Below are positions 9,709 through 18,338 of a stretch of 64,000 nt of DNA, in pieces (the stretch's first letter is position 1; each line of letters begins with the position of its first letter). Origin of the DNA: an uncultured SAR324 cluster bacterium (lineage in GTDB: Bacteria > SAR324 > NAC60-12); NCBI GenBank assembly GCA_905182865.1, contig CAJJCY010000002.1, positions 62,001-126,000 on the forward strand. Reading direction: 5' to 3'. Both the position numbers and the translations under genes were made by a program. The notes beneath the pieces were generated by a model. The model saw only the letters and a program-made list of their open reading frames with translations. It did not search any database and had not been told where the DNA came from.

Positions 9709-10045
9709 TAAATTCTTTTATTTCTTAGAAATAATTTTGAGAGGACAGTTCAGCAAACCTCATAGAACAAATTATAAATTGTGTTCATCTCATTAAATTT
9801 TTTCACTCAAATTGTCCCGTAGAAACTAATTGTGGAAAACATGAGTTTAATTCTTTTTGAATTAAACTTCGTGGCTGCTAAATTAGTTATCGATAAAATT
9901 AGGTATTCCTGAAACAGTTTACCTCTTGTCATCCCGGACTTGATCCGTGATCCAGACACCAATTCAGGTTGAAAACAAGATTTGAAGCAATTCCAATGGA
10001 CTCAGCGAGTCGGTTCATTCGGCAGGTTTTTGTAACAATGAGAGT
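9709..10045. other. Intergenic region with a hairpin and a decayed repeat
   Basis: There is no ORF of note. It contains an exact 10-base stem (9844-9853 with 9859-9868, loop TTTTT), which could end the flavin reductase transcript on the minus strand. At about 9930-9960 it holds a GTCATCCCGGACTTGATCCG-type segment, a widespread intergenic repeat family. A loosely similar segment occurs at about 35719-35750. Confidence 0.55.
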
Positions 10046-10669
10046 TCAGTCTGGCCGTACCATTGTGAAGATTGTGTTTGAGTCCACTTCCGTGTAGTCG
10101 TTGTAGCCCAGCCGTCCAAGCGGATGCATCCGACCCACGTCCACCAAACCTTCTTCCGTGATCAGGTCATCCTTGATGTGGATTCCAATGACTTCCCCAA
10201 AAACCACCACATAGCGGTCCTTGTCACCCCAACTCGGAAGGTCAACACTTTTGACATGCCTGCACTCCAGGTGAACAGGGGCTTCCGCAACCCAGGGTAC
10301 ATCCACCATCCGTCCCGGCTGCGACGTCAATCCCGTCATTTCCAATTCGTTTACGTCCTTGTGCACCGAGGCTGATGTCTGGATCATCTGTTCGCGGTTT
10401 TCCCACGTCACAAGGTTGCAGACGAACTCCCCGGTTGCCTCAACGTTGCGTATTGAATCCTTCAGTCCGTCCTCTCCGCTCCCTGCTCCGGAGGCAAACA
10501 TCACAGTGGGGGGACTGTAGCAAACAGCGTTGAAGAAACTGTACGGAGCGAGGTTCACCACCCCTTCCGGATCACGGGAAGTTATCCAGCCGATGGGACG
10601 GGGAATCACCAAACTGTTGAAGGGGTTTTTCGGAAGCCCGTGATCTTTCTTGATTGGTTCATAAAACAT
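10046..10669 (-). CDS. Flavin reductase-like (FMN-binding split barrel) protein, probably acquired
   Basis: 207 residues with the flavin-reductase domain layout: FNSLVIPRPIGWITSRD near 18-34 (the RPIGWIT motif that contacts flavin), NLAPYSFFNAVCYSPPTVMF at about 40-59, and NLVTWENREQM. Such proteins bind FMN and supply reduced flavin to partner oxygenases, or act in detoxification. The length is normal and the frame is complete. The gene is visibly richer in G and C, with codons ending in C/G, than everything on either side. It sits alone between two lipoprotein clusters next to repeat remnants. Horizontal transfer is a reasonable inference. Its partner enzyme is unknown. Confidence 0.8.
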   Translation of the reverse strand: MFYEPIKKDHGLPKNPFNSLVIPRPIGWITSRDPEGVVNLAPYSFFNAVCYSPPTVMFASGAGSGEDGLKDSIRNVEATGEFVCNLVTWENREQMIQTSASVHKDVNELEMTGLTSQPGRMVDVPWVAEAPVHLECRHVKSVDLPSWGDKDRYVVVFGEVIGIHIKDDLITEEGLVDVGRMHPLGRLGYNDYTEVDSNTIFTMVRPD

Positions 10670-10882
10670 GATTACACTTTAGTTGAGGATTGTGAGGAGC
10701 CGGGTAAATTGACTTAATATTTTTTTCTATCTTCCCTCATTTTATATGTTGGGAAAAGCTCTTTTATAGCTTCGAAATCAATAATTTTTGTATTAAATTT
10801 AGTGTCATTACTTCAGAGTGTAACACACTACCGTCATATCTCAATTTGAAAAAACCCCATTTACTTTGTTATAAAAAACAAT

Positions 10883-10925
10883 AAAGCCGATCCGCTCCAC
10901 ATAGGAAACGAATCGGCTTTTTGTA
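10883..10925. terminator. Terminator hairpin, probably bidirectional
   Basis: Stem AAAGCCGAT (10883-10891) pairs with ATCGGCTTT (10912-10920), with T-runs on both strands. It lies between the stop of the HEAT-repeat lipoprotein gene (minus strand) and the upstream side of the flavin reductase gene. It should end the minus-strand lipoprotein transcript. Confidence 0.8.
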
Positions 10926-10951
10926 AGATGGTATTTCTTTGAAAATCTAAA

Positions 10952-11806
10952 TTAAAATCCCCGGATTTGAAAGAGTGATTGTTCGACCGCATTCCGGATA
11001 CGATCGCTGTCATGCTGACTGTAGCTTTCCAGCATTTCAATTCCAGACTTTGCTTTGAGTAGACCCAAAATCCTAATCAATCTTTCAGTGACCAGTAATT
11101 CTCCAGTTTTCTTTTGCTTTTGAAGGGCGGTAATAGTTGCTTCAACCGCATTTCTACCAAGGTGTCTCATAGCTTCCATTACCTGATCTGCAATTTCTTC
11201 ATTTGCAAGATATGGTAACATCAAAGTAGCAACTCTTGGATTTTTTACACTTCGGAGGATATCAAAAGTGTCTCGATTATCAAAGAATGAACGTCCCTTT
11301 AGGAGTTTGCTGATCGAGTCAGCAATTTCTGGTCCGACAGCAATCAGCAAGTCCTTGTAGTTTGCACGATTAGAGCCCTTGCTGGAGTCATAGCGGGACA
11401 CAATCAAATCCAATCCAGGCTTGCCATAGGCTTTGAATGCATCGGCTAATGCACGCACCATATCTGCATTGGATTCGGTAACCAGATCAGCTAAGTCTTC
11501 CATTGCAGGTTCATACTGTAGACTTCCTAAATTACGTACAACCTCACGGCGAACCCGATCATCCGGTTCACCTAATCGTTGATGTAAAGCTGGGCCAGCT
11601 TGAGGTCCTCCAATTTTACCGATCAGCTTAACTGCTCGTAAGCGAACTTTTGAACTATCATCCTCCAGCAAAGAAATTGCCATCTCCAAAGCTGCCTGTT
11701 TTTCACCTTGGCGGTGCAGGGACTCAGCTTTTTCGATACTTGCACATCCTGTAATAACGAAAATGATCAGCATTAACCAAATCATTTTGTGTTTAATCGC
11801 ACCCAT
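10952..11806 (-). CDS. HEAT-repeat lipoprotein
   Basis: The best start is the ATG at 11806, behind AAAGGAGT five bases away, and it gives the signal MGAIKHKMIWLMLIIFVITGC with a clear lipobox; the longer frame to 11851 adds 15 residues with no support. The rest is a series of HEAT/armadillo-like helical pairs, for example DSSKVRLRAVKLIGKIGG, DDRVRREVVRNLGSLQYEP and a last unit DSDRIRNAVEQSLFQI. HEAT repeats act as protein-binding scaffolds. It follows the 453-residue lipoprotein gene, 83 bases downstream on the same strand, and both could be one unit ended by the terminator at 10883-10925. The partner is unknown. Confidence 0.78.
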   Translation of the reverse strand: MGAIKHKMIWLMLIIFVITGCASIEKAESLHRQGEKQAALEMAISLLEDDSSKVRLRAVKLIGKIGGPQAGPALHQRLGEPDDRVRREVVRNLGSLQYEPAMEDLADLVTESNADMVRALADAFKAYGKPGLDLIVSRYDSSKGSNRANYKDLLIAVGPEIADSISKLLKGRSFFDNRDTFDILRSVKNPRVATLMLPYLANEEIADQVMEAMRHLGRNAVEATITALQKQKKTGELLVTERLIRILGLLKAKSGIEMLESYSQHDSDRIRNAVEQSLFQIRGF

Positions 11807-11889
11807 TATAACTCCTTTTTTAATTTCTAGTGTTTTGAAAACTATCAACATCCAATAAAGTAGATAATTTTTAAACTAATGACTGTATT

Positions 11890-13251
11890 TTACTCCTCAT
11901 CTGGAAGTCTTACAAAAACGAGGTCTGTTAAATCTGGAGCGACAATAGGTTCTTTTGTATTGATTCCTTTAGAGTCAAATATTTCCATAATTTTATCACC
12001 AAGATCCTCCGTTTTTCCCACATGACGCACTATGATCGTAACAATCGTTGGTACTGAATTGTCAAAACTGATGTAACGAAAATCATCACTTTCAACTTGT
12101 TTCAGTTTTGTCCTTAGACTACGGGCCTCTTTACTTTTGAAATCCTTGAGCACCAATTCGTAAGCTATAAGAGGATTTCCACCAACTGAGATCGTAGACA
12201 TTTCTTTGATTACTTGAGGAACAAACTCTTTCTGCATGTCGGTGTAGGAATCCTTAACCAGACCGGTGATCATTGACGAAGTAATAACGCTTGGTCCACC
12301 CCGCCGCGCGACGTTGATCACTGAGTTGGCAAAGGCTCCACCTCGTCCGGTGGAGATGTTTTTTGCCGTGACGTTTAGTGAAAGTGCTATATCACCTTTG
12401 ATGTTTCCGCTGACTGCGAAAATATTAACTTCAATCACAACCTTAGCTAGCTGTCGTAGCAGACTCAGCCCTGTCGTGTAAAATTCTTCCGCATTTTGAA
12501 TCTGAGTATTGAGCAATGCTTTATCTGCCGGACTTCCGGAAACTATTGCCATGAACTGTTCTTTGGAAATCTTTCCAAACTGTTCCTTAAGTTTTTCATC
12601 GGTTTGTGCCGAAGTAACAGCATTACGAAAATCCATCGCTCTCAAACCTCGCTGATTCAAATCTGTTTGAATCTGGTTCATCATGGACTCTTCAATATCC
12701 TTGAACGTGAATCCAGACGCAGAAAGATCGATGTCTTTTTTGCTCGTGATTACCACCACGAGCGAACTGGCACTGTTGTTTATAAGTTTGAGATCTTTCT
12801 GTAAGGCAACAAGAACTTTCTGACGATCAACCTTGTGGGCAGAATCTATTCCGTAATATCTGCCACCGAAGATTTTTTTCTCGTCATTGACCTCACTTTT
12901 AATAATATACTTTTGGATATTTTTTGAGAGATACTGTTCAATATCTGCAAATTTATCGTTGTAATCTTCATCAGCCAATAATTCGCGCACCATTTCATCT
13001 ACTGCCTTTGCACCGGCTATTTCCATTGCTTTGGCTTTTGCCGCACGTATATCGTTACGCTTGATGAACGCTTTGGCCTTTATCCTGATTACACGTACGC
13101 CCGGTGAGTCTTCTTTCAAATTAACACGGCCTGAGAGATCGGCAAGTGTGAGAAAATTTTCGGGTTTCGGTTCCATTTTTTTGGCTGCACAACCGCTGAA
13201 AAACAGAGCCAGGCCAAGTATGAATGACAATAAGAGGTTTAGTTTTCGCAT
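11890..13251 (-). CDS. LPP20/FlgT-like exported lipoprotein
   Basis: 453 residues. The signal ends LALFFSGC (lipobox, Cys about 21). At about 50-90 it has the pattern VRVIRIKAKAFIKRNDIRAA followed by KAKAMEIAGAKAVDEMV, the beta strand plus long Ala-rich helix seen in FlgT N-terminal and LPP20 domains. The central part (about 160-310) looks like a second alpha/beta domain. The C-terminal part (about 340-453) contains YELVLKDFKSKEARSLRTKL and RYISFDNSVPTIVTIIVRH, again similar to a surface-protein assembly fold. Comparable N-terminal patterns occur in the protein at 44302-45948. Function unknown; envelope assembly is an inference. Confidence 0.68.
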   Translation of the reverse strand: MRKLNLLLSFILGLALFFSGCAAKKMEPKPENFLTLADLSGRVNLKEDSPGVRVIRIKAKAFIKRNDIRAAKAKAMEIAGAKAVDEMVRELLADEDYNDKFADIEQYLSKNIQKYIIKSEVNDEKKIFGGRYYGIDSAHKVDRQKVLVALQKDLKLINNSASSLVVVITSKKDIDLSASGFTFKDIEESMMNQIQTDLNQRGLRAMDFRNAVTSAQTDEKLKEQFGKISKEQFMAIVSGSPADKALLNTQIQNAEEFYTTGLSLLRQLAKVVIEVNIFAVSGNIKGDIALSLNVTAKNISTGRGGAFANSVINVARRGGPSVITSSMITGLVKDSYTDMQKEFVPQVIKEMSTISVGGNPLIAYELVLKDFKSKEARSLRTKLKQVESDDFRYISFDNSVPTIVTIIVRHVGKTEDLGDKIMEIFDSKGINTKEPIVAPDLTDLVFVRLPDEE

Positions 13252-13472
13252 TTAGACTCCAGTTTTATTAAGGTGATTGAACAATAATCTCGCAATCAAT
13301 AATGAAAAGTTAATGAAAAGTAGTAATACCACATTTCTATTATCAAGATTTAATCTCCGACATGCATTCGGTACATCTAACAGAGGTTCAGGATTGCGCA
13401 TTTAAGTAAAATCTGAGAACCTTGATAACATAACATGTGTATATTTGAATTAAAAGAGAATTATTAATTTAA

Positions 13473-14288
13473 ATGCGACTTATCTTTATTTTTCTTATCG
13501 GAACTCTTTTCTGCTTTGCTGCACCGGCCACTGCTTTTTTCCCACTAACCTGGGATGATTTGATGTTCCAAATGGAGAAGCGAATGAGTTGGAAACGTGC
13601 AAAAATGGAAACCGTTGTTCAGGTGTTTGACCCATTTGCAAAAAATGAAGATGGTGAATTTTCAAAAAACCCTGTTGAACTGCCGGCAAGGAGTTTTAAA
13701 CAGGTCATTCATTGGAAGGATGGAGAAATTCTAATTGTAGAAACACAGGACGAACAAGGACAGTTATTACATTTTTACTATGAAAACAAAGATGAACTTT
13801 TGTCCATTTCTCTGAATGACAACCGTACTTTAGAGACTGAAGACATTTTGCCGCACCAACTCCGTTTTCGGTCAAGATACAAGGATGACCGAAGCAGAGC
13901 ACTAGAAGAAACTGGAATTATTTATAAAGCTATTGCTTATCACATCAGCGACGACAATCATGTATTTTTAAGTATAGGAGATTTCGAATCCGGACACTTT
14001 GCCCTGCTTAATCCAAAAACATACGACTTGATTTCAATACATAACAGGCTTTGGCTGGAAGATGAAAACTGGCTGGAATTAAAAATTGTCTTCAAAAATT
14101 ATGAAACTTACCGCTGGCAGACATATGCAAAAGTTACAGAATATTTTTTAGACAACAGATTATTCAAACGGGCAACAGTGAGCAAAATCCGGACGCTTTC
14201 CCGTTTGCCGATAAAAGGACTTCAGGAACAAGCCTGGAAATTACGTCACTTACAAACTGCAACTTTACAAAACGACTATGCACTTTAA
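13473..14288 (+). CDS. Exported protein of unknown family
   Basis: 271 residues with a cleavable signal peptide (MRLIFIFLIGTLFCFAAPATA, cut after AxA at about 21). The mature part is rich in beta strands with aromatic residues (FKQVIHWKDGEILIVETQD, LLHFYYENKDELLSISLND). That could be an antiparallel sheet of the kind seen in LolA-like lipid carriers, but I see no motif that settles it. Its stop lies 11 bases inside the next gene, a periplasmic PPIase, so the two are probably co-translated and may act in the same outer-membrane biogenesis step. It is divergent from the lipoprotein gene at 13251. Confidence 0.62.
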   Translation: MRLIFIFLIGTLFCFAAPATAFFPLTWDDLMFQMEKRMSWKRAKMETVVQVFDPFAKNEDGEFSKNPVELPARSFKQVIHWKDGEILIVETQDEQGQLLHFYYENKDELLSISLNDNRTLETEDILPHQLRFRSRYKDDRSRALEETGIIYKAIAYHISDDNHVFLSIGDFESGHFALLNPKTYDLISIHNRLWLEDENWLELKIVFKNYETYRWQTYAKVTEYFLDNRLFKRATVSKIRTLSRLPIKGLQEQAWKLRHLQTATLQNDYAL

Positions 14289-15333
14289 TTATTACTCACT
14301 ATTTCTGATTGCCACCACCACACTTGGACTTGGATTTTTCGCAAACAATGTTCACGCAGAAGCACAGGTAATTGATCGAATATATTTAATCGTCAACAGT
14401 CAGATGCTTACACGCAGTGAAGCGCAGGATGTGGCGGCTGCAATTCAGGATCAAAAGTCTTCTGCAGAAAAAACAAAAAAAGAACTGAATGAACAACTGT
14501 TGATGAACCTCGTGCAGGAAATGCTGCTGCTGGACCGTGCAAAGGCGCTAAAAATTGAACCCGGAGTAAAAGAAATAGAATCCCGCCTGGATCGGCTTGC
14601 AGATGACCAGCCTCAATTGCTTGAGGTTTATGCAGAAGAAGACTTAAAAGAACAACTGGTACGTGATTATAAAAAACAATACATTGTTAACCGTGAAGTC
14701 GATTCAAAAATCAGGATTGAATCCCATGAAATTAAGTTATTCTGTGAACAACAACTGAGGAAAGAGCGAAAAGTGGGTTTGGCACAAATACTTTTGCAGG
14801 GTTCGGATGAAGAAATACAGCAACAGGTTTCAACTATTCGAAAATCTTTCAAAAGCGGAATCACATTTGAAGAATTGTCAAAGCTTCACTCTGCAGATAT
14901 CAATGCCAAACGTACCGGAGGAAAGCTGGGAATTTTTAAGCCCGAAGATTTGTTGGCAGAAATAGGTGAGGCCACCAAAAATTTAAAGCGCGGTGAAATC
15001 AGTAATGTTATACAAACGAGTATTGGGAATCATCTGCTCTACATTTACGAAGAACAATTTCCACAAGATCTGGACTGCACATATCTCTCAGAAGATCAAA
15101 ACAACAAATACTCAAATGGCTTGTATTCAGAAAAGCGTGAAGCCCTTTTAGATACCTATATGGATGAGCTTTATGCCTGTGCTCATATTGAAATCATGGA
15201 TCCGGGTACTTCAGGACTTCCCGCCCTTTCAGCATTACCTGAAGTTGAAAAAGGAAACGTTAACTGCCAGGCCCGGAGAGTAATGGTGCTTCCACAAAAG
15301 AAGAAAAAGGAGAAAAAGAGGATCAAAAGATAA
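14278..15333 (+). CDS. SurA-like periplasmic peptidyl-prolyl isomerase
   Basis: 351 residues. Signal peptide to about NNVHA, then the SurA_N-like opening VIDRIYLIVNSQMLTRSEAQ and a long helical chaperone part to about 150. A parvulin (PPIC) domain follows at about 160-265: VGLAQILLQGSDEEIQQQV, FEELSKLHSADINAKRTGGK, LGIFKPEDLL and TSIGNHLLYIYEE. SurA-type proteins escort outer-membrane beta-barrels. The C terminus ends in a strongly basic Lys/Arg run (QKKKKKEKKRIKR region), which is odd for the family and may reflect poor end sequence or an extra membrane-binding tail. It overlaps the preceding gene by 11 bases. Confidence 0.8.
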   Translation: MHFNYYSLFLIATTTLGLGFFANNVHAEAQVIDRIYLIVNSQMLTRSEAQDVAAAIQDQKSSAEKTKKELNEQLLMNLVQEMLLLDRAKALKIEPGVKEIESRLDRLADDQPQLLEVYAEEDLKEQLVRDYKKQYIVNREVDSKIRIESHEIKLFCEQQLRKERKVGLAQILLQGSDEEIQQQVSTIRKSFKSGITFEELSKLHSADINAKRTGGKLGIFKPEDLLAEIGEATKNLKRGEISNVIQTSIGNHLLYIYEEQFPQDLDCTYLSEDQNNKYSNGLYSEKREALLDTYMDELYACAHIEIMDPGTSGLPALSALPEVEKGNVNCQARRVMVLPQKKKKEKKRIKR

Positions 15334-15378
15334 TTGGAATAGCATCCAATAATTTTGAGTCTGTATTTTGAGTATAAA

Positions 15379-16260
15379 TCAACCTTCAGCTTTTAGGGTT
15401 TCGTAAAGCTCAAATGCTTTCTCAGGAGATTCATTGTCATGAACCACGGCTCTAACAGCCTGGATCATTGAGACAGGGGCATCAGACTGAAAGATATTGC
15501 GGCCCATATCCACACCTGCAGCACCTTGTTGAATCGCGTTGTAAGCCATTTTCAAGGCATCCAGTTCCGGAAGTTTCTTTCCTCCGGCAATCACAATCGG
15601 TACCGGGCAACTGGCAGTTACGGTTTCGAAATCTTTTTCGACATAATAGGTTTTAACATATTGTGCACCCAGTTCAGCGCAAATCCTGGTGGCCAGTCTA
15701 AAATAACGCGCGTCACGCACCATTTCTTTGCCTACTGCAGTTACGGCTAAAGTTGGAATTCCGTAACGCGTTCCCTGATCAACGAGTTTGGTCATGTTGA
15801 TAATTGACTGCTTTTCATGCTCTCCGCCAATAAAAACCTGGACTGCCATCGCGGCTACGTTCATCCGGATTGAGTCCTCGATGTCAACAGCGATTTCCTC
15901 ATTTGAGAGTTCCTTGAGCATGCTCGTTCCTCCGGATGCACGCATCACGATGGCTTGAGTCATTGAAGGCGGAACAACGCTTCGTAAAATACCACGCGTC
16001 AACATCAGTGTATCTGCATACGGAGCCAGCGGCATTATGTTAACATCAATCCTCTCAAGCCCGGTGGTCGCACCCTGAAAATATCCGTGGTCAAATGCTA
16101 ACATTACTGTACGTCCTGTTTTTGGATTGAAAATTCGTGCCAGCCGGTTTTGCATTCCCCAACCAAGTGCATTCGAACCTTTCAGATAAAACGCCTCTGA
16201 CTTTTGAGGAATGTCCAAATAATATTCTTTCGTATCTTGTACCGCGTCTAAATCAGCCAT
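15379..16260 (-). CDS. lsrF: LsrF-type 3-hydroxy-5-phosphonooxypentane-2,4-dione thiolase
   Basis: 293 residues, near-identical in layout to Escherichia coli LsrF: MADLD start, [51 protein letters not shown], the TYYVEK block with Lys203 (the family's active-site lysine position), and [11 protein letters not shown] followed by [11 protein letters not shown] near the end. LsrF transfers the acetyl group of 3-hydroxy-2,4-pentanedione-5-phosphate to CoA, giving DHAP and acetyl-CoA, in autoinducer-2 breakdown. A good AAAGGAAAA ribosome site precedes the ATG. No lsrK, lsrG, lsrR or lsr transporter is nearby. Instead it is the last gene of a unit with mtnA and an aldolase/SDR fusion, so its substrate here probably comes from a deoxypentose phosphate rather than AI-2. 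Confidence 0.9.
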   Translation of the reverse strand: MADLDAVQDTKEYYLDIPQKSEAFYLKGSNALGWGMQNRLARIFNPKTGRTVMLAFDHGYFQGATTGLERIDVNIMPLAPYADTLMLTRGILRSVVPPSMTQAIVMRASGGTSMLKELSNEEIAVDIEDSIRMNVAAMAVQVFIGGEHEKQSIINMTKLVDQGTRYGIPTLAVTAVGKEMVRDARYFRLATRICAELGAQYVKTYYVEKDFETVTASCPVPIVIAGGKKLPELDALKMAYNAIQQGAAGVDMGRNIFQSDAPVSMIQAVRAVVHDNESPEKAFELYETLKAEG

Positions 16261-16297
16261 TACTTTTTCCTTTTAAATTATAGAGTTTTTGAGTGTT

Positions 16298-18319
16298 TCA
16301 AATCACCCGTTCATTTCCGCCGTCAATCGGAATTTGTGCACCTGTTGTTTTCGCAAAAACCGAACCGGACATCGCGCAGACCATCCGTGCGACTTCTTTC
16401 GTTTTAACATCCTTTTTCAAAACATTTCGTCCTTTGTATTCTTCAACGGTTAAACCATAGCGTTTTGCAGAGCGCTCCAAGACTTCCTGAGTCCAAAGTC
16501 CTGTATCATAAACACAATCCGGATGAAGGATATTGACACGTATTCCGAATTTACCCAGCTCCAAAGCCGCAATTCTGGCCATTTGAGTTTGACCTGCTTT
16601 TGGAACCGAATAAGCAGAAGCTCCGGGTCCTGGAGCAGGAACATTCCGGGAGGCCATAAAGATTACTGCCGGATCAATTCCTTCTTTTAAAAAGGGGACA
16701 CAGGACTGAAGCAATTGCTGAGGAGCTGTTAAATTGATCGCCAGACTTTTGGACCAAGTTTGCTCATCCATTTCCTCTATCGTCTGTCCTGCCGGAAAAG
16801 TCCCAGCATTCAAAACCAGAACGTCCAACCCTCCAAATTTACGTACAATTACTAACACTGCTTCACTGACTGCTTTTTGATCGGTCACATCGCACTCGAT
16901 ACCCAGCATACCCGGTTCAGACAATATGTTGGAGATATCCGGATTTAAATCCAAACCCACAACAACCGCACCTTGCTCGAAAAGTTCTCTCGCACAAGCC
17001 AATCCAATTCCGCTTGCAGCTCCGGAAACGAGTGCAATTTTTCCTTCAAATTCCTGAGTATCATTTTTCACGCCCCTTACATCGTTCCGTGGTTTGAGTT
17101 TTGCCTGCTGTAGTACCCAATATTCTGCCTCAAACAAATGTTCTTCTGTAACCGGTTTCCAACCTCCAATTGCTTCTGCGTGCTGAATGGCTTTTACAGT
17201 ATGTTCTACAATATCGGAAACAATTCCGGATTCTGTTATATTTCTTCCGAATGCGACCGTACCCTTTCCCGGCCAGACACCCCAGCGTGGTGCACAATCC
17301 AAACAGGTTTGTTGTCCGTTAGTCTGTCGGTCAAAATAAGCTTTGTATCCGGAGGCAAAATTTTCAAGGCTTTTCTCCATATTTTCCGGATCGAGGACAG
17401 CTGGAACCGGTTTGGTGCGGATCAAGTGGTCAGAAGTGATTGTACCGCGGGTCGCAATTTCTTTGACGTTTGGCAGGTTTGAAAAACTGCGGGCTTCTGG
17501 ACCATAATTCAATTGAGCCAACATTGCGGACCCACGAATTTCAGAAACCTTGCGGCGAATACGGGCAAGAGTTTGAAGTGTCGGATGTTCCGTAAAAAAC
17601 GCTTTCCCCGAAACGGAGTCCTGGGTTAACGGACTGCTAATGGTCGAATTCTTTTCCAGATACTTTTCTGCCAGCGACACTAAATCAATCATCCGCGTGT
17701 AACTTTCAAGAACACTTTCAGCAAACGAAAATATACCATGATTTAGCAGTACCATACCTTCGTATTGATTCCAATCAACATTCCGGGCCAGCTCATTGAC
17801 TTTATGTACCAATTTAAATCCGGGCATCACATAAGGAATGATGAACAGACGTTCACCGTATATTTCCTGAATCAACTCCTTTCCACTGGGTGTATTGGTG
17901 ATGGTTACAACTGCATCTGCGTGTGTATGATCAATCCACTTGAAAGGAATAACTGCATGCAGCAGAGCTTCCACGGACGGACTGGGTGCATCAGGATTGG
18001 TCATGGCCATTTGCTGCTGACGCACCATTTCTGCATCGCTGAGATTTTCCACCTCCGCCAATTTACGTAATGTTTTCAAACGAAGCGGCGTAAAGCCATT
18101 CTTTTCAATCGTAGCCAAATTACAGCCGCTGCCTTTGACGTACAAAATCTCTTCTACTTCGCCAAACAAATTGGTTTCCTGGAATTTGACCGAAGTATTT
18201 CCACCACCGTGCAGTACCAGATCCGAATTGTTCCCCAGCAAACGTGAGGAATAGACTCTCATTTGGAGTGAGTTTTCTTCAAATTGAGAAGCTTCTTTTG
18301 GATCCCACAAGTTTTTCAT
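16298..18319 (-). CDS. Bifunctional class II aldolase / short-chain dehydrogenase fusion
   Basis: 673 residues. N-terminal class II (zinc) aldolase domain, about 20-400: phosphate site HGGGNTSVK (37-45), VKGSG (61-65), Glu117 in PSPSVEALLH, zinc ligands His131 and His133 in IDHTHADAVV, and His194 in LLNHGIFSF. C-terminal SDR domain, about 428-673: cofactor motif SGAASGIG, LVLNAG, Ser in FMASRN and the catalytic pair YSVPK, ending in an IPIDGGNERVI strand. This architecture is the one annotated as rhamnulose-1-phosphate aldolase/lactaldehyde dehydrogenase. No rhamnose genes are present; mtnA is 19 bases upstream and lsrF 37 bases downstream. A methylthio- or 5-deoxy-ribulose-1-phosphate substrate is therefore more likely, which is an inference from context. 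Confidence 0.88.
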   Translation of the reverse strand: MKNLWDPKEASQFEENSLQMRVYSSRLLGNNSDLVLHGGGNTSVKFQETNLFGEVEEILYVKGSGCNLATIEKNGFTPLRLKTLRKLAEVENLSDAEMVRQQQMAMTNPDAPSPSVEALLHAVIPFKWIDHTHADAVVTITNTPSGKELIQEIYGERLFIIPYVMPGFKLVHKVNELARNVDWNQYEGMVLLNHGIFSFAESVLESYTRMIDLVSLAEKYLEKNSTISSPLTQDSVSGKAFFTEHPTLQTLARIRRKVSEIRGSAMLAQLNYGPEARSFSNLPNVKEIATRGTITSDHLIRTKPVPAVLDPENMEKSLENFASGYKAYFDRQTNGQQTCLDCAPRWGVWPGKGTVAFGRNITESGIVSDIVEHTVKAIQHAEAIGGWKPVTEEHLFEAEYWVLQQAKLKPRNDVRGVKNDTQEFEGKIALVSGAASGIGLACARELFEQGAVVVGLDLNPDISNILSEPGMLGIECDVTDQKAVSEAVLVIVRKFGGLDVLVLNAGTFPAGQTIEEMDEQTWSKSLAINLTAPQQLLQSCVPFLKEGIDPAVIFMASRNVPAPGPGASAYSVPKAGQTQMARIAALELGKFGIRVNILHPDCVYDTGLWTQEVLERSAKRYGLTVEEYKGRNVLKKDVKTKEVARMVCAMSGSVFAKTTGAQIPIDGGNERVI

Positions 18320-18338
18320 TGGTATTTTATTTCTCTGA

